Part shown: one piece after another, positions 1-4,931 of the stretch
How the letters are laid out: every line of letters begins with the position of its first letter
Numbering within the stretch: position 1 is the first letter of the stretch
Source: CAKZKT01 sp034434235
GTDB taxonomy: Bacteria; Chloroflexota; Anaerolineae; CG2-30-64-16
Length of the DNA: 5,106 nt
Direction: 5' to 3'
Assembly (NCBI GenBank): GCA_034434235.1
Contig: DAOTZV010000002.1
Location: forward strand, 1-5,106
Notes under the pieces: model-generated
The model's database searches: none
What the model was told of the DNA's origin: nothing
The model's input: the letters and a program-made list of their open reading frames with translations, nothing else
Made by a program: the position numbers and the translations under genes

Positions 1-777
1 GCTGAGGATGTATACCACCGCGCCGAAGCCGAGGAAAGAAGCGCTCTGCGGCCGCACGTGCCAGTGGACGATGCCGATCGCCATCGCGGCGATCGTGGCC
101 AGCGCAGCAGCGCGCTGCGCTCCCCATTTGGCCCTCCGCTCGCCCCCCTGTTCCCCCCAACTTTGGGGGGCGGCCGCGCGTTCGGCCTCCCGTTCCCTCC
201 AATTTTGGGGGGTGGCCCCCCGCTCGCCCCCCCACTCCCTCCAACTTTGGGGGGTGGCCTCGCGCTCGCCCCCCCACTCCCCCCAACTTTGGGGGGTGGC
301 CCCCCGTTCCCCCCAACTTTGGGGGGGCGGGGGGGCGAGGTTTGCCACGCGCAGACACGCCAGCTCCACCAGCAGGTAGCCGGCCGTGATCACCAGGGCG
401 TGGGCGAAGAGGACGAACGGCAGGCCGCCGACCTGTAGCTCCAGGTAGAGCAGGAGTTGCATCAGCCATGCCTGATTGATCCACGTCTCGCCCGCGCGGG
501 TAAAGGTGAACAGGTCGGTGGTCGGGATCTGGCCCGTCGTCGCGATGATCTGGCCGGTGCGCACGTGCCACCAGAAGTCGGCCGGATGGATCTGGCGGTT
601 GACCAGGAAGACGAACGCCATGACCGGCGGCAAGATCAGCCACAGGTCGCCGATGGTCAACCGGCCGGTCCAGAGGCGGATCAAGCCCCCGCGCAGGCCG
701 GCGGCCGGGCCGCTCTCGGTATTCGTTCCCGCGTCGTTCTTCATGTTGACTTCCATCAGGGTGACGTTGCCGGGCAT
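1..777 (-). CDS. Partial multi-pass membrane protein, GT-C glycosyltransferase-like, with a repeat-expanded loop
   Basis: The reading frame is open from an ATG at 777 to the left edge, so only 259 N-terminal residues are visible. After a short polar N-terminus come a membrane segment (about residues 43-60), the motif DFWWHVRTG (67-75), a TTDLFTFT stretch (87-94) and NQAWLMQ (101-107), a second membrane segment (about 119-141), and a third (about 223-239) leading into HVRPQSASF. The pattern of D..WH..(T)G, then P..D.F..T..G..W....WL, then VRPQ.FSF is one I associate with large bacterial GT-C-like membrane proteins that are often annotated as hypothetical; that assignment is from memory. Residues 147-217 are a charged, Trp/Gly/Glu/Arg-rich repeat lying in the loop between membrane segments. 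The start is 2 bp after the stop of the SARP gene, which suggests one transcript and coupled translation. An alternative ATG at 744 has a better-placed GGAAG five bases upstream. The substrate cannot be told from this fragment. Confidence 0.75.
   Translation of the reverse strand, partial: MPGNVTLMEVNMKNDAGTNTESGPAAGLRGGLIRLWTGRLTIGDLWLILPPVMAFVFLVNRQIHPADFWWHVRTGQIIATTGQIPTTDLFTFTRAGETWINQAWLMQLLLYLELQVGGLPFVLFAHALVITAGYLLVELACLRVANLAPPPPQSWGERGATPQSWGEWGGEREATPQSWREWGGERGATPQNWREREAERAAAPQSWGEQGGERRAKWGAQRAAALATIAAMAIGIVHWHVRPQSASFLGFGAVVYILS
129..341. repeat. 42-bp in-frame tandem repeat with palindromic C6-AA-CT-TT-G6 cores
   Basis: Five 18-bp cores, CCCCCCAACTTTGGGGGG or close variants (C to T in the left arm, C to T in the centre), lie at 153-170, 195-212, 237-254, 279-296 and 309-326. 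Start-to-start distances are 42, 42, 42 and 30 bp, all multiples of three. The 24-bp linkers between cores are related (tggcc....gctcgccccccc.ct); a copy precedes the first core and the last linker is shortened to 12 bp. An inverted copy of the linker (cgggggggcgagg, 328-340) closes the right side. Read on the minus strand the array encodes 14-residue units of the form ATPQSWGEWGGERE, within the loop of the membrane protein. No reading frame of the minus gene is broken. Confidence 0.9.
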
Positions 778-779
778 CC

Positions 780-3700
780 CTATCGCCACGGCGAGGTGCG
801 GTTGGCCTGATGCGCCTCCACGATCTGGCGGTTGGCCGGCACCTGGCGCATGAACGCGCGCCGCATGAGGGGATCGCTGATGCGTTCCGCGCGCTCCTTC
901 AGGAACTGATAGGCGGCCTCCTCACAGGTGGGGGCGCGGTGGCTGCGCATGGCGCGCAATACCCGGCTGCAGGCCACGCAAAGGCGGAACGGATCGCGAA
1001 TCCCTTGCAGGCGTTCCAGGCCGAGCGTCTTGTGTTCGCCCTTCGGGGGGAAGAGATAGCGCAAGATCTCGTCCAGATGGGTCGCGGCCGCGCCGGGCTG
1101 TTTTTCGGCCAGCGCCGCCAGTGCCAGCCCGGCGCGCGGCTCCAGGGCCCAGATCGGCTGATCCAGCGCCTCGTAGATCTCCAGCGCCTGCTGATATGCG
1201 GTCTTCGCCTCGGCCGTCATGCCCAGCTCCAGTAGGGCATCCCCCGAAATGACGAGCGCCTCGGCCTCGGCCAGCCGGTCGCTGATCGCTTCGGCCAACC
1301 GCAGCGCATCGTGGCTCGTTTCCCAGGCCCTATAGTCCTCTTTATGGCAGTGGAGCAAGGCCAGGCCGGCCAATACCTGAGCTTCCAGGCGCGGGTCTTC
1401 CAGGGCGCGCGCGCCCTGGAGCGCGCGGTCGAAGCAGGCCTGCGCCTCATCGTACAGGCCCACGGCGTCGGTCACGCGGCCCAGGTGGAAGCTGGCCAAC
1501 ACCTCGCCCAGGCGGTTGCCCGTCTGCCGATACCCCTGCAGGCTGCGCTCCAGGTAGCGGCGGGCGGCCGCATAATCCCCGTAGAGCATCATCACGACCC
1601 CCAGATCGCTGAGCAGGTTGGCCGCGATCTGCGGCTGGTCGTCCTGCGCGCAGAGCTGGAGCGCGGCCTCCAGGTGATCGCGTGCCGCCATGTAATCGCT
1701 CTGGAGCACGGCCAGGTTGCCCAGGTTGGAGCGGCAGGCGATGGCCAGCTCGCGGATGTCTTCGGCCTGCGCCTTCTCCAGCGCCTGCTGGAACAGCGCC
1801 TGGGCCGCCTCGGCGACGGCGAAGAGGCGCTCGCGATCGCCTTGCAGGTTGATGAAGCGCGCCTGGAAGAGGAGCATCTGGCCGCGCGTGAGGGCGGTGA
1901 TGAGCCCGGTCGCTTCGTCCGCAGGGCCTTCGGCCGCCGGCCGCGCCTCCAGCGCAGTGGCGGCGCGGCGGAAGAGCCGTTCGCCCGCTCCGTAGAGCCC
2001 GCGCAACGAGAGGTAGCGGCTCAACGCGTTGGCGCTTTGTTGCAGCCGTTCGACATCCCCGCGGGCCGCCGCCCATTCCCACGCCTGCTGGATATGGCGC
2101 CATTCGGCCTGCAGCTCGGCCAGCGCCCTGGTCATCTCGCGCCGTTCCAGGCTGGCCTCGCGTTGCGCCAGCAGACGCAGATAATAAGTGCTGTGGCGAT
2201 CCTGCGGTTGCGGGCCGCGCGGGGCAAGCTCGTCGCGGGGCGACATCAGGGCGAGCATGAAGCGACGGATCAGCCGATGCATGGCGTAGCGGCCCGGCGC
2301 GGGCGTCTGCAACAGCAGGCGTTCGGCCAGCGCGGCCAGGGTCTCGCGGCTCGCGCCGGTGATCGCCTCTGCGGCCTGTTCGCTGAAATCGCCGTGGAAG
2401 ACGGTCAGTTGCGCCAGGGCATCCCGTTCCGCGGGCGCCAGCAGATCCCAGCGGCCCACGAAGGCCGCTTCGACGGCCGGAGGCGCATCGCGTTCGTCCG
2501 TCGGCCGGCCCGCCGTAGCTGAGGGTGCCGGTCGCTTCCCGTTGGCTCCGCGCAGCGTGGCCAGAATCTCGGCCGGCTGCCAGTGCTCCACCCACGCCGC
2601 GGCCAGCTCGATGCCGAGCGGATTGCCCTCCAGCAGCCGGCAGATGGCAACGATGGCGGGCCAATCTTTCGGCCCTGGCCGAAAGCCGCCGGCTGCCCGA
2701 TTGGCCCGTTCGATGAACAAACGCACGCTGGGCGAGCCGGCGATGATCGCCGGGTCGTCGCCGACGGGCGTCGGCAGGCCGGCCAACGCCCGCACGTGTT
2801 CGCCGGGCAGGCCCACGGCCGTCGGCGCGGTGATCAGCAGGGTGACGCCCGCGGTTTCCGTCAGCAGCCGGGCCAGAAAGTCGCGGATCTGGGGGTGCAG
2901 CGCGCGCAGGCCGTCTATCACCAGCAGGATCTTCTTATCGTGCAAATGATCTATCAGTTGCCGCGCCGGGTCGGCATGATAGCTGAACGAGAGCTTCATG
3001 GCGGTGGCGATCTCGTCCACCAGTTGTTGGCCCACAGCGCCGTTGGGCTCGGCCGGCAACCGGAAGCCGGCGTCTTCTTCGTCGCCGAAGACGCCGGTCA
3101 GCGGCACGTACCAGACGCCGTGCGGAAAGCTGCGTTTGACTTCGTCGGCGGCGGCCAGGGCGAGCCGCGTCTTGCCCACGCCGCCGACGCCGGTGATGGT
3201 GATGCAACGGCCATCGCCTCGGGCCAATCGGCCGACGATCTCGGCCAGCTCGGCCTCCCGGCCGATGAAGGGGGTGGTCTGGGCCGGCAGGTTGGTGGGC
3301 GGAGGCGGGATGAGGGGAGCGACCGCGGCCCCGCGGCCAGGGCCGATCAGCCCGCCGCGAATCTGTTCGAAGAGCGAGATCGTCTCGCGAGTAGGTTCCA
3401 CGCCCAGGTCTTTGGCCAGTATCCGGCGGCACGTCTCGTATTGCGCCAGCGCGGCCCCGCGCTGGCCGTTGAGCGCCAGCAGGAGCATGAGCTGGCGATG
3501 GGCTTCTTCCTGCCACGGCTCCAGGGCCAACAGCCGCGTGGCCACGTTGATGCCCATCAGATAGGCGCCGGTTTGCGTGTAGTGGAGGATCAGCCGATGC
3601 ATGGCCTGGAGCGCGGCCTGGCGCAGCCACTCCTGTTCGCCGGTGACCCACTCCTCGAAGGCGGCCGCGTTGGGCACGAAGAAGCCGGCCAGAAAGTCCC

Positions 3701-4103
3701 CCTTGTAGAGGTCCACCGCGGCCTGGAGCGCGGCGGCCTGGCTCTCGGTGAGCGTCGCGCCGGCGTCGGCCGGGACGGCCCGAAGATGGCGATTGAACTC
3801 GGCCACGTCGAGCCAGTGGGGCGCGGCCGGGTTGAACGCGACCGTGTTGCCTTCGATGATGAGATAGGCGCCGAGCACGCGGCGCAGGTCGCTGAGCACC
3901 TGGCGCAGCGAGGCCTTGGCCTGCGCCTCGGGCGAATCGCCCCACAGCAGGCCGGTCAGCGCGGCGCGTGTATGCGGTTGTCCCGTATAGGCGAGATAGC
4001 TGAAGAGCGCGGGCGACTTGCTCGAGATGAAGCGGGTCAACGGCTCATCTCCCAGCGCGATGGAGAGCCCGCCCAGCAAAGTCATGCGTAAAATCTCGGC
4101 CAC
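780..4103 (-). CDS. SARP/AfsR-like transcriptional activator: wHTH-BTAD-NB-ARC-TPR (1107 aa)
   Basis: Predicted cytoplasmic DNA-binding regulator. Domains in order: an OmpR-type winged helix (about 1-95; SSKSPALFSYLAYTGQPHTR and LLWGD..EAQAKASLRQVLSDLRRVLG are typical of SARPs); BTAD (about 97-250, ending VEPTRETISLFEQI); a proline-rich linker; an NB-ARC/STAND ATPase from FIGREAEL (279) with Walker A GVGGVGKT (305-312), Walker B ILLVID (392-397) and a GNPLGIELAAAWV motif (493-505); a winged-helix region with an MHD-like YAMHRLIRRF (606-615); and at least five TPR-like repeats (about 785-1015). Length and order fit large AfsR-type regulators. Oddities: Walker B is followed by GLRA instead of the usual N.E, and the sensor-1 position reads TAP (425-427) where relatives have TSR. 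The GTG start at 4103 is chosen because GAGGTGA lies four bases upstream; the ATG at 4085 would cut into the first strand. It is divergent from the pilin genes and probably in an operon with the downstream membrane gene. The family call is strong; the ligand and targets are unknown. Confidence 0.95.
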   Translation of the reverse strand: MAEILRMTLLGGLSIALGDEPLTRFISSKSPALFSYLAYTGQPHTRAALTGLLWGDSPEAQAKASLRQVLSDLRRVLGAYLIIEGNTVAFNPAAPHWLDVAEFNRHLRAVPADAGATLTESQAAALQAAVDLYKGDFLAGFFVPNAAAFEEWVTGEQEWLRQAALQAMHRLILHYTQTGAYLMGINVATRLLALEPWQEEAHRQLMLLLALNGQRGAALAQYETCRRILAKDLGVEPTRETISLFEQIRGGLIGPGRGAAVAPLIPPPPTNLPAQTTPFIGREAELAEIVGRLARGDGRCITITGVGGVGKTRLALAAADEVKRSFPHGVWYVPLTGVFGDEEDAGFRLPAEPNGAVGQQLVDEIATAMKLSFSYHADPARQLIDHLHDKKILLVIDGLRALHPQIRDFLARLLTETAGVTLLITAPTAVGLPGEHVRALAGLPTPVGDDPAIIAGSPSVRLFIERANRAAGGFRPGPKDWPAIVAICRLLEGNPLGIELAAAWVEHWQPAEILATLRGANGKRPAPSATAGRPTDERDAPPAVEAAFVGRWDLLAPAERDALAQLTVFHGDFSEQAAEAITGASRETLAALAERLLLQTPAPGRYAMHRLIRRFMLALMSPRDELAPRGPQPQDRHSTYYLRLLAQREASLERREMTRALAELQAEWRHIQQAWEWAAARGDVERLQQSANALSRYLSLRGLYGAGERLFRRAATALEARPAAEGPADEATGLITALTRGQMLLFQARFINLQGDRERLFAVAEAAQALFQQALEKAQAEDIRELAIACRSNLGNLAVLQSDYMAARDHLEAALQLCAQDDQPQIAANLLSDLGVVMMLYGDYAAARRYLERSLQGYRQTGNRLGEVLASFHLGRVTDAVGLYDEAQACFDRALQGARALEDPRLEAQVLAGLALLHCHKEDYRAWETSHDALRLAEAISDRLAEAEALVISGDALLELGMTAEAKTAYQQALEIYEALDQPIWALEPRAGLALAALAEKQPGAAATHLDEILRYLFPPKGEHKTLGLERLQGIRDPFRLCVACSRVLRAMRSHRAPTCEEAAYQFLKERAERISDPLMRRAFMRQVPANRQIVEAHQANRTSPWR

Positions 4104-4107
4104 AAGG

Positions 4108-4114
4108 TCACCTC
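4108..4114 (-). promoter_or_regulatory. Ribosome binding site of the SARP gene
   Basis: On the minus strand GAGGTGA is fully complementary to the anti-Shine-Dalgarno core and ends four bases before the GTG at 4103. This decides the GTG start over the later ATG at 4085. The site overlaps the first of the 11-bp direct repeats on the other strand, so a protein bound there could also affect SARP expression. Confidence 0.8.
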
Positions 4115-4133
4115 TTCACGATCTCTTCACGCT
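4112..4133 (+). promoter_or_regulatory. Putative SARP operator: two 11-bp-periodic direct repeats
   Basis: CTCTTCACGAT (4112-4122) is followed directly by CTCTTCACGCT (4123-4133), identical in the first nine bases. A third partial copy, TTCA at 4137-4140, keeps the 11-bp period and abuts the -10 box. With heptamers TTCACGA (4115-4121) and TTCACGC (4126-4132), the spacer is 4 bp and the distance from the second heptamer to TATAAT is 8 bp. Streptomyces SARPs are known to bind heptamer direct repeats with 11-bp period ending 8 bp upstream of the -10. The heptamer sequence here differs from the TCGAG-type consensus. Binding by the adjacent SARP is inferred. Confidence 0.6.
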
Positions 4134-4138
4134 CGATT

Positions 4139-4168
4139 CATATAATGCAGACGTAAAAGGTGAACGAA
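4139..4168 (-). promoter_or_regulatory. Possible weak promoter for the SARP gene
   Basis: On the minus strand TTCGTT (4168-4163) and TATATG (4144-4139) are separated by 18 bp and would start transcription roughly 30 bases before the GTG. Both boxes are poor matches. The -10 overlaps the plus-strand TATAAT, so the two promoters would compete for polymerase. This is only a candidate. Confidence 0.3.
4141..4146 (+). promoter_or_regulatory. -10 box (TATAAT) of the plus-strand promoter for the small protein/pilin region
   Basis: A perfect TATAAT lies 69 bp upstream of the ATG at 4215, so transcription would start near 4153. There is no TTGACA-like -35 at 16-18 bp; that position reads acgatc and is taken up by the direct repeats. 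A missing -35 replaced by operator repeats is what an activator-dependent promoter of the SARP class would look like. Confidence 0.65.
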
Positions 4169-4204
4169 AGATATGCTGTATTTATTCGGAAGTCCGCCTG
4201 ATCT

Positions 4205-4212
4205 GAGAGGAG
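4205..4212 (+). promoter_or_regulatory. Ribosome binding site of the 72-aa protein
   Basis: GAGAGGAG ends two bases before the ATG at 4215; the GAGAGG part gives a four-base spacer. It is the reason to prefer 4215 over the in-frame ATG at 4173, which is preceded only by AT-rich sequence. Confidence 0.6.
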
Positions 4213-4214
4213 CC

Positions 4215-4433
4215 ATGAGCAGCTATGATCCAGTGCCGCGCTATGGGGCGTATGTGTTGCGCATCTGGGAAGTGCGCAGCCAGGACCCCGATGCGGAACC
4301 GGTCTGGCGCTTCAGTCTCGAGCCGGTGCACAGTCGTGAGCGGCGCGGCTTCCCGGATCTGGAGAGCCTGATGGCGTATCTGCGGTCGCTCACCAGGTCG
4401 AACTCCGCTCAGGAGACGCCGGTTGCGCAATGA
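4215..4433 (+). CDS. Small soluble protein of unknown function (72 aa), upstream of the Flp pilin
   Basis: I do not recognise a named family. The 72 residues form a likely beta-rich first half (YVLRIWEVRSQ at 12-22 and VWRFSLEPV at 30-38, separated by an acidic turn), then RERRGF.DLESLMAYLRSL (41-59), which looks like one amphipathic helix, and a polar tail. There is no signal peptide or membrane segment. From memory, short proteins with a V-WR-SLE....GERRGF-DLE-L--FL pattern are common in Chloroflexota genomes, sometimes in front of single Flp pilin genes, but no function is known to me. The ATG at 4215 is chosen because GAGAGGAG lies just upstream; an in-frame ATG at 4173 would add 14 residues but has no Shine-Dalgarno. 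It lies downstream of the TATAAT promoter and 163 bp before the pilin gene, in the same direction. Confidence 0.7.
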   Translation: MSSYDPVPRYGAYVLRIWEVRSQDPDAEPVWRFSLEPVHSRERRGFPDLESLMAYLRSLTRSNSAQETPVAQ

Positions 4434-4442
4434 AAGGAGGTG
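4434..4442 (+). promoter_or_regulatory. Orphan strong Shine-Dalgarno directly after a stop codon
   Basis: The stop codon of the 72-aa gene is followed at once by AAAGGAGGT, a near-perfect anti-Shine-Dalgarno complement. No ATG, GTG or TTG lies in the next 4-12 bases, where gcatatcgag is found. The GTG at 4440 sits inside the motif and opens only the out-of-frame shadow of the pilin gene. The site may be the remnant of a lost start. Confidence 0.5.
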
Positions 4443-4520
4443 GCATATCGAGAGGGAGCGGGCATTTCTTTCATCGCAGCCGTTGTCGGTCGGGTCGTCG
4501 GTTCGTTCACATGGGGAACA

Positions 4521-4539
4521 CGGGTTGGCGTGCAACCCG
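4521..4539 (+). other. Small hairpin CGGGTT-N7-AACCCG
   Basis: A perfect 6-bp stem (4521-4526 with 4534-4539) has a 7-base loop and is followed by AT-rich sequence without a T-tract. It is not a canonical terminator. It could be an operator or a leader structure upstream of the pilin. Confidence 0.45.
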
Positions 4540-4540
4540 A

Positions 4541-4566
4541 ACCAATATACCAATTATATCATATCA
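4541..4566 (+). promoter_or_regulatory. AT-rich stretch, possible promoter of the pilin gene
   Basis: This is a locally AT-rich island in GC-rich DNA, containing TATACC (4546-4551) and TATATC (4555-4560). TTGGCG at 4525-4530 is a possible -35 but gives spacers of 15 or 24 bp, so no box pair is convincing. A pilin-specific promoter here is possible, since pilins are usually expressed above their neighbours. Confidence 0.3.
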
Positions 4567-4570
4567 CAAA

Positions 4571-4585
4571 TCGGGTGAGTCCCGA
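4571..4585 (+). other. Small hairpin TCGGG-N5-CCCGA next to the pilin ribosome binding site
   Basis: A 5-bp stem (4571-4575 with 4581-4585) has loop TGAGT. It ends on the first base of the AAGGAGG of the pilin gene, so folding could affect ribosome access or protect the 5' end of the message. Its stem bases resemble those of the hairpin at 4521-4539. Confidence 0.35.
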
Positions 4586-4591
4586 AGGAGG
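4585..4591 (+). promoter_or_regulatory. Strong ribosome binding site of the Flp pilin gene
   Basis: AAGGAGG lies five bases before the ATG at 4597. This is the best-placed Shine-Dalgarno in the window, in keeping with high expression of a structural pilin, and it fixes the start. Confidence 0.85.
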
Positions 4592-4596
4592 AAACC

Positions 4597-4800
4597 ATGT
4601 ATCTCTATCAGTATCTGCAGGCGTGGCTGGCGAGCCACATCAAGCGCGAGGAAGGCCAGAGCATGGTGGAGTACGGCCTGATCCTGGTATTGATCGCTGT
4701 TGTGGTGATTGGTGCCCTAACATTAATGGGTGGGAATATTTCGAGCATCTTTGACCAGATTGCGAACACATTGGGTTCGACTGGCGGTAACGGTCAATAG
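4597..4800 (+). CDS. Flp/Fap-type (type IVb) pilin precursor, 67 aa
   Basis: Structural subunit of a Flp-type pilus, made as a prepilin and processed at the inner face of the membrane. The first 20 residues are a class III leader ending KREEG. Prepilin peptidase would cut after Gly20, giving a mature protein of 47 residues that begins QSMVEYG. The mature Glu5 and Tyr6 are the hallmark of the Flp family. A hydrophobic helix follows (about 24-44), then GGNISSIFDQIANTLG, which matches the usual amphipathic Flp end, and a Gly/Asn-rich tail. Length is normal for the family. No tad secretion genes (ATPase, TadB/C-like platform, secretin, prepilin peptidase) are in the window, so assembly must rely on genes elsewhere or to the right. 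The gene follows the 72-aa protein and lies 493 bp from the divergent SARP regulator. The pilin call is firm. Confidence 0.95.
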   Translation: MYLYQYLQAWLASHIKREEGQSMVEYGLILVLIAVVVIGALTLMGGNISSIFDQIANTLGSTGGNGQ

Positions 4801-4804
4801 TCTA

Positions 4805-4931
4805 AACAGGAGTTACGCAGTAGAAGTTCCCAGGTGGTCTGCGATCGGCGTCGTCAGCTTGTAGGCGTCATCTTGGACGGCCAGACGGGGATCGCGGACC
4901 CTCTGCGAGCAGGAAGAGCGTAAGTCCTGTT
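4805..4931. mobile_element. MITE-like quasi-palindromic element with 14-bp terminal inverted repeats
   Basis: AACAGGAGTTACGC (4805-4818) and GCGTAAGTCCTGTT (4918-4931) are inverted repeats with one central mismatch. In the same register, and with equal 17-bp gaps on each side, GGTCTGCGATC (4836-4846) pairs with GATCGCGGACC (4890-4900), and CGTC (4849-4852) with GACG (4884-4887). The arms therefore keep a common dyad over about 48 bp. TAGTC flanks the element (4798-4802 and 4931-4935), a possible 5-bp target duplication, although three unmatched bases (TAA) lie inside the left copy. No transposase is encoded, so it would depend on one elsewhere. It starts 5 bp after the pilin stop. A structured RNA or 3' end hairpin is the alternative reading. 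Confidence 0.55.

Noticed and set aside
129..341. CRISPR-like array
   Set aside because: The segments between cores are related to each other rather than unique spacers, they are 24 bp or shorter, and the array keeps a reading frame.
8..438. Plus-strand frames with PPTLGGG/SPQLWGV repeats
   Set aside because: The repeats simply lack stop codons in several frames. The minus frame alone has membrane segments and family motifs on both sides of the repeat.
2583..4091. A long plus-strand open frame (about 500 codons) antisense to the SARP gene, and a second at 1311-2522
   Set aside because: Their composition is that of a shadow frame in GC-rich DNA, no family motifs are seen, and the minus strand has a complete, well-conserved domain protein over the same bases.
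4173..4214. Upstream in-frame ATG (4173) for the 72-aa protein
   Set aside because: No Shine-Dalgarno precedes it; the ATG at 4215 has GAGAGGAG directly upstream.
4182..4553. Minus-strand frame of 123 codons opposite the small protein
   Set aside because: There is no Shine-Dalgarno or recognisable motif. The plus-strand 72-aa gene has a better start and sits behind a promoter.
4571..4591. Cyclic-di-GMP or other known riboswitch before the pilin
   Set aside because: Only a 5-bp hairpin is present; none of the conserved GEMM-type core sequences can be seen.
4440..4754. Plus-strand frame of 104 codons overlapping the pilin
   Set aside because: It starts with a GTG inside the Shine-Dalgarno motif and runs out of frame through the clear Flp pilin gene.
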